Positions 17,691-26,444 are shown, counted from the stretch's first letter. The stretch: DNA of 29,711 nt from Chara braunii (GCA_003427395.1 BFEA01000228.1:1586763-1616473), one strand, 5' to 3'. Program-made: numbers and translations. Notes: generated by a model not told the origin, from the letters alone.

Positions 17691-18040
17691 CTTCTCAGAC
17701 TTGGGGCATGGGTGAGGATCAGCCAAGTTGTCTTCTGAAGGGGACAGAGCTCTGCTGGCGCAGCGGTCTGGTCCTGCCATGACATACAATTCCTACTGTC
17801 TTCCCCCGAACACAACCCACCCTCATTTTGACTGCAACAGACCGGAAAGTTAGCTTGTGTACATTCGTTTTTCAGAATGTGTTGTGTTTGGGGGAAGACG
17901 CTAGTCGACGAGCCAGATTAAAGTGGACCAAGGCACCCTTATCAGACTCAGGGCATGCATGAGGATCAGGCGAATTGTCCTCTGAAGGGGACAGAGCTTT
18001 CCCGCCTCCAAGGTGTGGTCCTGGAATCACATACTGTTCC
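17691..18040 (+). repeat. Diverged 240-bp-spaced direct repeat split by a MITE
   Basis: GCACCCTTCTCAGACTTGGGG...GTCTTCTGAAGGGGACAGAGCT...GGTCCTG..ATGACATAC (17688-17795) recurs at 17934-18033. The MITE 17798-17899 directly follows the first copy. Confidence 0.7.
17798..17899. mobile_element. 102-bp MITE-like element with 19-bp terminal inverted repeats
   Basis: The left end GTCTTCCCCCGAACACAAC (17798-17816) and the right end GTTGTGTTTGGGGGAAGAC (17881-17899) are inverted repeats matching at 18 of 19 positions. There is no coding sequence inside. The internal part (CACCCTCATTTT, ACCGGAAA, CTTGTGTACATTC) is found reversed in the two related copies at the end of the window. CTA occurs just outside both ends at slightly different distances, so a 3-bp target duplication is possible but not certain. 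The superfamily is not assigned. Confidence 0.75.
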
Positions 18041-18234
18041 TAGTCAAGGAGTCCGACTAAGTTCAAAGGAGTGTGTAGCTGATACAAGGGGTCATGTAGA
18101 CATGCATACCCCTCTGCCCTTGTACGGCAGAGCTAAAGAATTGTCCGAGAAGGTGAGGTATTAAAGTGGCCCCGATGATGATGGACGTGTGGATACCTGA
18201 ATCCACATCAGTTGAACGACCCTGTGGTGTGTGT
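18041..18234. other. Unassigned DNA
   Basis: No feature recognised between the direct-repeat copy and R1 copy g. Confidence 0.4.
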
Positions 18235-18480
18235 GTAGTAAGCTGTCACTGTCACCACAACAACCACTTTTCCACCCAGATAAGCAGATCCAAATTTGAA
18301 ACAGCTGTACCACTTTAGCAAAACAAATATATTGCATTTTCCTTGTATAGTCCTTTGTTCGCTTTCCTTGGGTTTTCTGTTTTATTTATTGTCGCAGCTC
18401 CCCTTCTGCTGTGCCTCTCACGTACAAGGCTCGTCACGTTGGTTTAGAGTGAGTGTGTGCCTCTCACGTACACGGCTCAT
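18235..18480 (+). repeat. Dispersed repeat R1, copy g (short form)
   Basis: GTCACCACAACAACCACTTT, CCACCCAGATAAGCAGATCC, GAAACAGCTGTACCA, a pyrimidine stretch and then CTCTCACGTACAAGGCTCG, the last block being duplicated at 18455. Same architecture as copy c. Confidence 0.7.
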
Positions 18481-18903
18481 GAAGTCATATGACCCTGTGA
18501 TGTGTATTTATGTGTGTGTTTGAGAGTGAGAGTGCGTAAGCCAGCTTGTGTGCGCCAGACTGAGCAAGGCCCAAGCCAGTATAAATGATTGCGAATGACA
18601 GAAACCAAATTGCATCATCCCATAGAAAGCCAGATAGTCCTATGCTCGAACTGAAAGCAGATTGCACGAGAAATACACCAAGTAAGAGTGAAGTCAATCG
18701 ACAATGCAAGCCCACTTCTCGCATCCACCATCAATGTCCCCAATGTAGCTCTCCTACATGACGCTCGGCGCCCAGACTACGATCAGACGACACCTAGACT
18801 CTAGCCTCCTAACGACGTCGACAGGTCTTCATGAAGTGCAGCTGCCCGGTGACGAATGAAGGCCCCGACCTCACAGGCCTGCTCACATGCACCAGGTACG
18901 AGA

Positions 18904-18904
<1 letters not shown>
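18481..18904. other. Unassigned DNA
   Basis: Nothing recognisable; short GAGTGAGAGTG motifs only. Confidence 0.4.

Positions 18905-18981
<77 letters not shown>
18905..18981. repeat. (CT)n microsatellite
   Basis: About 38 uninterrupted CT units. Confidence 0.98.
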
Positions 18982-18984
<3 letters not shown>

Positions 18985-19680
18985 GCTCACTGCCCATCAC
19001 CTCTCCTTCCCACACTGCACCCTCCTCCAGGGAACTCCGCCACACTTCCTCCGGCAAAGAGAGGCAGCAGCCTGGCTAGGGCCGTCACTCATCCTCGCTG
19101 CTCCCTGGCAACGTTTTCGTGTGCCCCGCCAGCACTTCCCCTCACTCCCCGACCTTCCTCCAGTGAGCCTGCCCGCGAGCATGCGCTCCAGCAAGAAGAA
19201 TGAATGAGAATGAGTTGAGCTCATTCTCTTTTGACTTCTCTGGCTGGGCGAGGACAGGTCCTGGAGGCTCAACCTCCATCCCAGTAGCTGCGCACACGGC
19301 CCTTCCAGAATTTTACCTGGGGCTCAACTGTAAGTGCCCTGGGCCTCAGCTTCTGCTTCGGGACCCAGTGTCTGTAACCAACTGGCCTGCCAGTTAGTTG
19401 AGGGCGCCGCTTGCAGCAACCAACCCACATCCTCTTTCCGCCCTAAATGGCCTGGGTTGCAGGCCTCTTCGATTTTTGTTTGGGCCAGGCTTCACGTAGG
19501 GTGGGAGCAGACAGTTGCAACCAGGCACAGACCTTTTACAGCGGGCGCAGACCCCATCCATATGCTGGCCGAGGGCCTTACGCCATGCACTCCTTAACAT
19601 TGACAAACACTTCCAAAATCAATCAGGGATGTAGGGTAGATTCCGCCTTATCAGGAAAATAATTTTAAGAATAAACGTGA
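18982..19680. other. Unassigned DNA, moderately GC-rich
   Basis: Open frames on both strands show no family signature. A short inverted repeat GAGAATGAG-ttgag-CTCATTCTC lies at 19206-19228. No gene is supported. Confidence 0.45.
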
Positions 19681-20602
19681 ACGTTTTTTGCCCTTAAGCC
19701 TTTAGCCTTTTATCCTGCATAAAATTAAATTATTTGTCCCAAAGGACCGAAGCAAAATGCGGCTGTCAAGCAGAGTTGCTGTGACCCGGTAGGGCTGACG
19801 TTTCAGTCTGGTCAGGGCAGGCGTGGTAGTTGTTTTCAGATTGAACAAAACGGGTTCCGGCAAATTCCCGCAGTACTGGTGGTTTAACGAAAACCATCCC
19901 ACAAAGGCGTTTCTGGCTTTAAATTTTAAATTTTCACATTTTCCTTCCCTGTTTCTGAACTTTACTTCGGCGAGTTTTTTCTGGTTTCGAATCTTTCGAT
20001 ATCACTTTTCTACCTTGTCCAGTATAAGCATCCAATTTTAAAAAAAAAGAAAAGAGAAAAGAGAAAAAGATTCAATGCTTAGATTGAATGACCAAAAATG
20101 GATACCAAGTTAGAATCCATTTCCGTTATCTTTTTTCTTTTTTTTTTACCGAGATTTTGTTATCTTTTTGGATATCAGCATATACGAAATGTCTTCTTTT
20201 TATCAGGTTAATCTCTTCTTTTGATAAAGTGGTGTTTTTCCTTGTCATTTCACTTTATCAGGTTAATCTCTTCTTTTTTTCTCTTTTCTTTGTTTGAGTG
20301 TGGAGTCTTTCATCCACTAATTCAAAATTTCTAGCCATTTACCTCTCTCTGATATGTTACCTGTCACAGGTTAAAAAAGCGACCTTCGCTGACCTACTAG
20401 GGGCTTAATCAACTTAAATCTGCTTCTCATTGTTCTCAAACTCACAGAAAATTCTGAGTCCCTTTTTTTCTGCAGTCCCCAGTAGAACGGATTCGACCCT
20501 TAGATTGAACGATAACAAACAAGGGTACCAAGTTACCAACGCATTGAAGCAGGTATGGGTGAGTGTGGCTCAGTACGGTCGTGCCCTCCTTTTCAAGGGA
20601 CC
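19681..20602. repeat. A/T-rich retroposon debris
   Basis: Alternating pyrimidine-rich and A-rich stretches, including an A9 run with (GAAAA)n at 20039-20070. TTAGATTGAATGACC..AAATGGATACCAAGTT (20076-20115) recurs as TTAGATTGAACGATAAC..AAGGGTACCAAGTT (20499-20535). The second copy is followed, reading the minus strand, by GGGTCGAATCC, a degenerate B box. These look like remains of at least two more short retroposons. No open coding region of interest. Confidence 0.45.
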
Positions 20603-20613
20603 TCTTAAGCCAC

Positions 20614-20704
20614 TCCTTTTTTTTTTTTTCCTCCCTTCTTTTTTTTTACTTCTTTTTTTCACCCTTCCTTTTCTTTTCCTAAGGGAAACAGCCTAGAGGT
20701 AAAC
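20614..20704 (-). mobile_element. 5'-truncated SINE fragment with long A-rich tail
   Basis: Reading the minus strand, GTTTACCT and a GGC...CCTTAGG block resemble the 3' part of SINE-1 (GTTTACCTGGGGCC), followed by a long A/G tail. It is flanked by TCTTAAGCC at 20603-20611 and 20705-20713. The tRNA head is absent. Confidence 0.5.
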
Positions 20705-20717
20705 TCTTAAGCCAGTT

Positions 20718-20880
20718 TCTTTCACCCTTCCTTTTCTTTCACCTTTCCTTTTCTTTCACTGACTGGCCCCAGGTAAACTCAAGAGTTATTTTTCACTCAT
20801 CTAATCCTACTGGAATTCGAACTCAGGTCTGCATTTCAACAGTTCATCGGTGTACCAACTGAGCTACGCCAGTTGGCACA
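20718..20880 (-). mobile_element. tRNA-derived SINE (SINE-1), copy 1, 163 bp with 13-bp TSD
   Basis: On the minus strand the head reads GGCGTAGCTCAGTTGGTAC (A box TAGCTCAGTTGG), and about 35 bp later GAGTTCGAATTCC (B box), spanning about 20807-20877. A tRNA-unrelated body (GAGTGAAAAATAACTCTTGAG, TTTACCTGGGGCC) follows, and a tail of GGAAAGG/TGAAAG repeats ends the element. TCTTAAGCCAGTT flanks it exactly on both sides (20705-20717 and 20881-20893). A second copy at 21343-21525 shows that this is a family. Such elements are copied by a LINE-encoded reverse transcriptase after Pol III transcription from the internal boxes. A real tRNA gene is unlikely because of the mismatched stems and extended body. 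Confidence 0.85.
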
Positions 20881-21025
20881 TCTTAAGCCAGTTCTTCTTC
20901 TTCTTTTTTTCTTTAAAAAGAAAAAAAAGTGGACCATTTCTCGATTTATGTGTGTCATCCTCGCGCAGGGGCCATGCTAATCTTCTATGTATCGCTCCAA
21001 TTTTAAGGACCCTCTTAAGCCCATT
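20881..21025 (-). pseudogene. U6 snRNA retropseudogene 2 with TSDs
   Basis: The minus strand from about 21012 to 20930 reads TTAAAATTGGAGCGATACA, AGAAGATTAGCATGGCCCCTG, GATGACACACATAAATCG, AGAAATGGTCC: the U6 3' three-quarters. The 5' stem-loop (the first about 20 nt) is missing or collapsed to GTCC. The tail is mixed (T8, then AAAGA7 and GAAGAAGAAG). Imperfect 13-bp repeats flank it: TCTTAAGCCAGTT (20881) and TCTTAAGCCCATT (21013). No U6 promoter elements were seen. Non-functional. Confidence 0.88.
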
Positions 21026-21331
21026 CTACCTTCTGAACACCCCTAAAAAAGATTGCCTCTACACAAGTAGGCCCCAAACACTGACAGTCAATGGCTGGCC
21101 ACTGGCATACAGAGAGGACCCACAAGCGGTTAATGGGGAACCCCCACTTTTCGGCCCTGAGTAACCATGAATGATCCTGAAATGGCCTTATGTTTTTCTT
21201 ATAAACTGAGGTGAAAAATGGGGTGTCGGTTAACCGGCTCTCAGAGGACCCACAGCTCAAAGTACAGGTACTGCAAAATCGGTTGGCTTTGGCAGCAAGA
21301 TCAATAACAGTGAGGACACCCTGGGCTAAGC
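21026..21331. other. Unassigned DNA
   Basis: No gene or repeat recognised. GAGAGGACCCAC and CAGAGGACCCAC (21112 and 21242) form a short spaced repeat. Confidence 0.4.
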
Positions 21332-21536
21332 AAATCAAATGGCGTTTCTCTTTTTTGCTTTTTTCAGAAAGCGCGATGGCCTTGAGATATCATCAATTGA
21401 GCTGAACGACCCCAGGTAATTCAGAATTGTTTTCTTCTGTTCATCTGATTGCATCTGGATTTGAAATTGGGTCTGTACTTCAACAGTTCATTGGGTGTAG
21501 CAACTGAGCTACTAGGCCCGTTGGTAAATCGAAAGG
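21332..21536 (-). mobile_element. tRNA-derived SINE (SINE-1), copy 2
   Basis: The minus strand reads CTAGTAGCTCAGTTGCTACACCCA, AATGAACTGTTGAAGTACAGACC, then a decayed B box (AATTTCAAATCCA), a body with TTACCTGGGGTC and an A-rich tail (CTGAAAAAAGCAAAAAAG). It aligns with copy 1 over the head and the GTTTACCTGGGG block. Probable 11-bp flanking repeats AAATC.AA.GG lie at 21332-21342 and 21526-21536 (9 of 11 match). It is older than copy 1, judging by the damaged B box. Confidence 0.7.
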
Positions 21537-21785
21537 GTATATCTCACCCAATGTTCCAGTGACAAATGATTCTTCTTTCGTCTGTCGACCAGCTTATATC
21601 AAACAGAGATGCAGATACGCTGGTCTACTGTCGTCATCCGAGTAGAAGGCTCGGTAATTATCGTTGTATCTGGACTGAAAATTGCCCCAAATACCGCTAT
21701 AATGACCGGATGTTCTATTCGGGTGAAGACGGTAGTAAATCAAATGGTGTTTTCTGCCCTCTGTTACAATGACACATGATTCTTT
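21537..21785. repeat. Fold-back (MITE-like) element between 50-bp direct repeats
   Basis: Arms 21625-21669 and 21691-21735 form an imperfect inverted repeat (33 of 45 positions) around a 21-nt loop. Both arms begin CTAC.GTC.TCA.CCGA.TAGAA when read inward. Outside, the stretch from 21526 (ending TGACAAATGATTCTT, 21561-21575) is repeated from 21735 (ending TGACACATGATTCTT, 21771-21785). No coding sequence. Confidence 0.55.
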
Positions 21786-21822
21786 TGAAGGTTTCTTTTC
21801 CTGTCCTATCAACCAGCTGAAT

Positions 21823-21869
21823 GTGGATAATGTCAAAAAAAAAAAAAAAAAAAAAAAAGTGGATAATGT
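21823..21869. mobile_element. Poly(A)-only insertion with 11-bp TSD
   Basis: GTGGATAATGT at 21823-21833 is followed by C, 24 A (21835-21858) and an exact second GTGGATAATGT at 21859-21869. Direct repeats bracketing a pure A tract are what target-primed reverse transcription leaves when only the poly(A) tail is copied. It lies 2 bp downstream of the predicted stop codon of the minus-strand gene, inside its presumed 3' UTR. Confidence 0.65.
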
Positions 21870-21870
21870 A

Positions 21871-24022
21871 CTATGAGGCCTGCTTTTGGAGGCTGAGTGA
21901 GGAAAATGATGGAAGGAAGCAGAGAGAAGACAGGTGCAGAGGAGAGTAAGAGAGAGAGGAGAATGATGTGCTGCTGGCATAGCAGTGAGGCATACCTGCC
22001 CGGTGTGGCGGCGGCTGTGACACGCATATCAGAGGATACGGTTGCTTTCTGTCTCTTGGTCGCTTTGCGCCGTGCTTCTGAAGTTGACGTCTTCTGATCC
22101 TTATCTTTAAGAAGTGCCACCATGTACGCAGCATCCACGTCCACGAGGGTCTTGCTCCCAAGAGCAAATAGGAGAGTGTCAGAGAGATCCTTGGAGGTTA
22201 GATCTTCGACACTCTTGCCGACAAACTCCGCTGCAATATCCTTAATCTGCCGCAGCATCCGTTGTCGTCTCCGAAAGATTGAGGTCGGGTGTAGTTCGTC
22301 GAGAGGCTTCAGCCTCCTGCCACGCCTGCCGTCAAGCAGATTGTTTGGAGTGTGTACCTGACTAGAGGAAGCCTTTCCTCCCTTCTCTCCATGTGATGCC
22401 AGATGTGATGCTGTCGTATGAGCTCCAGACGGTGAAGAATGTGGGACCGCCACGGACAGCTTTTGCTTGCCTCCAGATGCCGGGGGGGAATTCAGTTGTG
22501 AGCCTGTGGCATTTGGTGGGTTTTCAACACCAGTTGACTCTGTGACATCACCTCGTTCACAATCCCGCTCCCGATCTCTGGTTTTCGCACTACGCTCTCG
22601 TGGCTGCTCACCTGCCATTTCATGCATTGCACCTTTCACCCCTGGCGATCCAAGAGCAGATGCAGCATGTTGTGTTCCGTTGACTTGGTGCACAAAGGGA
22701 CTGGCAAACACTGTGTCCATGGGGCTGCTGCACGTCCCTGAAACCATGCCAGGTACAGCCATGGCCTCTCTGCTTCCATCGGCACAAGTCTCCGTACCAT
22801 CTGTGCCCGCAGTTGTGTCCGTGATGCCACTGGCATACTCCTCCGCAACTCCTGCAGACCCTGCAGTCCTACCTTCAAAAGCAGGACCAGGACACTTTCC
22901 CACAGTCGCCGCTTCAGCGGTAGTAGTTGGCTCACCACCAGAGGCTGGAGTCTGACCAACATGTCTGCTGTTCTCTGCATTCCCTGTGGCACTTGTTGTT
23001 TGCATCCATGCAGCAGAAGGCATGCCTGTATTGCTAGGTGTGGCCCCGTTAGGAGCCCCTGCACAGCTGGCTTGTGTGCCCTGCGGCCCCCCGGCACCAA
23101 TATTGCCTGCCCGGGCACTGGATGGGGGTTGGCCAGCATTTGCTGGGCCCATGGTGTGGGGGTATGGCATGGGGGAAGGATAATGACCATAGAATGCAAA
23201 TGGAGGGGGTGGGAAGGGTGGAGGGAGGAAGGGTGTAGGCTGGATGCTAGCACAGGGGGCGGTTGGAGGAGGAGGGTGAGGAGGGGGTGGAGGAGGATTT
23301 ACATTTGCCGGCCGAGAAAAAGTAGATGAAGGAGATGCAGCTGCAGCTATTGTAGTGTGTTCTGTGGCACTTTGCTCTGGCACAGGTACAGCAGTGCTGC
23401 TGGAAGGCTCTGGCGGAGGCGTAAACGGGTTGTATGAGTGGTTGCCTGGATAGTGCGGGTAGTGCATGAAGGATGAGGCAGGATGAGGAGGATGGCTGGC
23501 AGCTGTTTGGGGCATAGAGGAAGGGGGAGAGGGGCCAGCTGCACTCTGCTGCTCGGAAATAGTTGGAGGGTGAGGGGCAGAAGCAGGGTCTGGCACAGGA
23601 TATGGCCAGGGGAATTGGTGAGGATGCAGCGGCGGTGGCGGTGGCGGTGGCGGTGATGAGTAGAAGTAATGAGGATGATACCCATATTGTGGAGCGTAAG
23701 AGTAAGAGTGGTGGTGGTGGGGTGGGGGAGGGTGGTGGGGATGGTGGGGGTGGTGGGGATGTGGGCCCATCCCATAGGGTGGTGGTGGGTACTGATAACC
23801 TGCACTGGATGGTTGTGTGGGCATTGCCGTTGGTGTGGCTGCTGCCGTTGACGCAGGAGTTGATGGTGCACATCCATTTCCTGTGAGACGTGCGGGAATG
23901 CCTGCCTCCATCGCGAACCCTTCTGCTGATTTTGGTGGCACCTTACCCAGAGAAGATATTTCACCAACCCCCTGGCTCAGAGCTCTTCGGCCACTGCCGT
24001 TTTTCCTACCCTGCTTCAACAT
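21871..24022 (-). CDS. Pro/His-rich nuclear-type protein of unknown function, two predicted exons
   Basis: I do not recognise the family. A minus-strand frame is open for about 2.2 kb. The first ATG is at 24022-24020 with G at -3. I infer a main exon 24022-21996, a donor CAG|GTATGC at 21996/21995, a 103-nt pyrimidine-rich intron and an acceptor CTCACTCAG at 21893, with the last exon 21892-21871 ending in TAG. This gives 682 residues; without splicing the frame runs into a poly(T) tract. Residues about 80-140 are His/Pro/Tyr-rich (PHHPHHPHH, eight-Pro runs) and 140-300 Pro-rich. Residues 300-470 are low-complexity Ala/Thr/Gly/Ser, with a charged RDRERDCERGD stretch near 480. A non-repetitive, probably folded module lies at about 570-650: LDELHPTSIFRRRQRML, IKDIAAEFVGKSVEDLTSKD, LFALGSKTLVDVDAAYMVAL. 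A basic RRKATKRQK near 655 could be a nuclear signal. A GC box (GGGGCGGGGC) lies about 150 bp upstream of the ATG. The splice model is inference. Confidence 0.6.
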
Positions 24023-24354
24023 TTCACAAGTCAAGTTCGTTTGAATATCAAATTTGTTAGGTTTTCCCTTTCTTTCCCCATTTCAAGCTCTCACGAGAAC
24101 ATTCCCGGTTCAACCAAAATAGTAAAATACAGAAACTTCACACACAAGAACTTGACCAGTACACCATTGCCCCGCCCCTCATGCATATTCGTCCAGATCA
24201 CAAGTCTTAATTAGAATTCGTAATTAAATTAACCCAAAAAAAAACACTTATTATCATTTTGACTTCGTCTCCTTTCCAAATACCTCCGAAAAGGCACAGA
24301 GCAGGCACAGAGCAGTTTGGTATACGACAAGTGTGCTCATCCTTGAATGTTATC
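24023..24354 (-). promoter_or_regulatory. Presumed 5' UTR and promoter of the Pro/His-rich gene
   Basis: On the minus strand, GGGGCGGGGC with an adjoining CAATGG (about 24166-24179) and TATTTTACTA (about 24122-24131) could be GC-box, CAAT and TATA-like elements. They are weak motifs, and the transcription start is unknown. Nothing else was recognised. Confidence 0.25.
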
Positions 24355-24434
24355 ATGGGACGCTGGACCCAGTTTCCAGCACGTGATGCTCCCCACCAAA
24401 AGATCTGAGCAACCTGGGGGAAAAAAAAAAAAAA
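24355..24434 (+). repeat. Short dispersed element with 14-A tail
   Basis: ATGGGACGCTGGACCC.GTTTCCAGCA...TGCTCCCCA...AGATCTG matches 28996-29048 at 45 of 53 positions. It is followed by GAGCAACCTGGGGG and 14 A (24421-24434). The TGATGCTCCCCA part also occurs in the poly(A)-tailed element at 1-86, so all may be variants of one SINE-like family. No TSD found. Confidence 0.5.
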
Positions 24435-24735
24435 GGTTTAAAAATTAAAAAAGTTTAAAATGTTCCCTCACTACGGGTTAGGATCTTGGGTACTACTGCC
24501 CGCACAGAGTGGAGCTTGCTAGTAGTGCCCCGACGGTCTGTTCGGTAGTAACGTCCTAATGGTCTCAGGAGTGCCCCGATGGTCTGGACTCTGTAGTGCA
24601 AAAGCATTGCGAGAAAAAATATATATGAATACAGATATCCCCTGATGAGGAGAAGGCAGCCTCAAAAAAAAAAAAAAAGGTTGATCGCAGGACTTGCCAC
24701 CCAAGAAAGATAACAGGTATGATGTATCTCACATG
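24435..24735. other. Unassigned DNA with CCCGA.GGTCTG repeats and A15 run
   Basis: AGTGCCCCGACGGTCTGTTC (24524) and AGTGCCCCGATGGTCTGGAC (24571) form a 47-bp-spaced direct repeat. A 15-A run is at 24664-24678. No gene. Confidence 0.5.
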
Positions 24736-24864
24736 AAATGAGCAAGTCATTTTTTGGGGACCATTTCTCGATTTTTGCGTGTCATCCTTGTGCAGGGGCC
24801 ATGCTAATCTGCTCTGTATTGTTCCAATTTTAACAGATGTCGCAAAGGACAAATGCGCAAGTCA
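24736..24864 (-). pseudogene. U6 snRNA retropseudogene 3 with TSDs
   Basis: The minus strand from 24850 to about 24757 reads GTCCTTTGCGACATCTG, TTAAAATTGGAACAATACAG, AGCAGATTAGCATGGCCCC, AAGGATGACACGCAAAAATC and GAGAAATGGTCCCC: a full-length U6 including a recognisable but damaged 5' stem-loop. A short A-run follows. AAATGAGCAAGTCA (24736-24749) and AAATGCGCAAGTCA (24851-24864) flank it (13 of 14). No TATA box or plant upstream element is visible 5' of 24850. The low divergence makes it one of the younger copies, but the TSDs argue against a native locus. Confidence 0.93.
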
Positions 24865-26444
24865 GTTATTTTGAACAGGTTTTTAACAAAGAAGGGCATG
24901 CTTACCTTGCACGCATCTCACGCTTCCTTTCCTCCAACAAAATTAGTGCAGTCTTTGCCTCCCGTCATCTTCCATCCTTTTGTTGTCTAGTCTCCCGGAT
25001 GTCTCATCTAGAGGCATCTCGATCTTCCTCCCTCCACCCATCTTATCATTCCGCTCGGCCTCACTGTACGATCCTCTTGCCTTTGCGCCCTTCACTACTG
25101 CTCTCGTCATTGCACCGCATCTCCCACTCCACATCTGCCCTTCCACAGTCTGTTGCCCTTCCTGCCGCATCCTTTGTTGCTCCCGCATTCACTCCCACTG
25201 GTGTTGCCACCCCTGGGCCCCCACTTCTGCTCCTATGCCTATTGCTGCTCTTATTTCTGTGCCTGCAATTGCTGCACCTGTCCTTACTTTCACTGGTCGT
25301 AACCACCACATTCCACCCATCTCCACCCCCTCACATCCACCTCCCCTATACTCGCCCTTCTCCTCTCCTCCCTCCTGCAATCCACCATTGTGGCCCAGCT
25401 GCAGGGTCAGCTGTCTGAGAAGCAGGCCTTATTGCAAGCCTCCTCAAGTCGTTTTTTTACATTTCTTACTCCAATCTTCCACTCTGTTCCTTGCTTGTCA
25501 TCCACCCCTAGCATCCCACCTACAACTTTCCCCACAGTTTCCTCCCTCCCCTCCAATTTCTATTCCACCTTACCTCCAGCACCAGACCCAGCCCATCGGG
25601 TCCCAGCTCATCGGCATTGTCAGCCCGTCGACTTATACTGGTGCAGGAATGGTCGTTCTCCCATTTCCAACAATAAAGACAACCGACCATGCTGATGCCG
25701 CTCCATGCGCAGAAGCCGTTCTGTTGCCCATACAACAGCCACCCTAGTACCCCACCCCATCTCATTGCTTCAGTATTTAGAAGTATGATGCACAAGGCAA
25801 CGTCGATGACTAGTTCAGTCACCAAAGAGGGTCATAGCTTTTGCAAGAGTTCATTTAGAGTTGTAGGTGAATGAGCTCTGGCGATGTCTCGCCAAGCATG
25901 CACACTGCCACTGGAAACAATACATCCGGAAGAGGCATGTCACACCCGACTTTTCACCTCTCATCCTAGATGAGTTGCCTGACGTGAAGAGATCGTAAAT
26001 TGTCACCTCGCTACTTGGGTGTCCTGATCCCAAGCTTCCACCCATGTCAGATAAGCTAAATGGTAACCACCTTTTCAGACCTTCTGGAACACCGCCATTA
26101 ACGCAAAGATTATTCTCCATAGTTATAACCATAAATCATAGTCATAGAGGACTAACTAAATCCTATCTTCAGCTTAGGGTTTGGTCTTTGCGAGTTCACT
26201 CTGATGTCATTCAAGGCAGTCATACCCACTTAGAACCATTCCGTACCTTCCTCTATCCGGCCTATCCGAGGCTGCTACCCAAAATCTCCCCGCTACAGCC
26301 TTCAACATATTTTGTGCGGAAATTCCATCGGGAATAAACCTGTGACCTTCCTTGGTCTGTAGTCCTCCCAATAGATACAAGTTCTAAAATCCTAATTACC
26401 GCTTAAACCTGCAAGTACCCCTCAGTCCCAAATAATCAGATAGG
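24865..26444. other. Pyrimidine-rich, Pro/Ser-coding DNA without an assigned gene
   Basis: 24900-25750 is strongly C/T-rich on the plus strand. It gives overlapping Pro/Ser/Leu-rich frames, none with a domain signature; a QLQGQLSEKQALLQASSS stretch (25391-25446) could be a short coiled coil. A donor-like GCAAG|GTAAGC reads on the minus strand near 24903. From 25860 to 26440 all frames are broken. The segment could be the ORF1/5' part of the LINE that follows, or an unrelated decayed gene; neither can be shown. Confidence 0.35.

Larger units (their letters stand above)
20603..21025 (-). repeat. Retroposon pile-up: four copies of one target site
   Basis: The 9-mer TCTTAAGCC occurs at 20603, 20705, 20881 and 21013. 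Between successive copies lie a partial SINE, a full SINE and a U6 copy, all with head to the right and A-rich tail (on the minus strand) to the left. Each element is thus bracketed by its own target-site duplication. See the three separate entries. Confidence 0.75.

Noticed and set aside
18174-18222. Box C/D snoRNA (ATGATGA ... CTGA)
   Set aside because: The boxes are only about 20 nt apart and lack terminal pairing and a guide of usual length.
18831-19207. Ser/Leu-repeat proteins encoded across (CT)n
   Set aside because: The frames are produced by the dinucleotide repeat and carry no other signature; the same applies to the GA, AC and CTGTCC tracts.
23247-23967. Alternative 200-residue minus-strand frames overlapping the Pro/His-rich gene
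   Set aside because: They are shadow frames of the same low-complexity repeats; only the 2-kb frame continues into non-repetitive sequence.
24601-24660. Hammerhead ribozyme (CTGATGAG at about 24641)
   Set aside because: No CGAAA partner or pairing stems are found around it.
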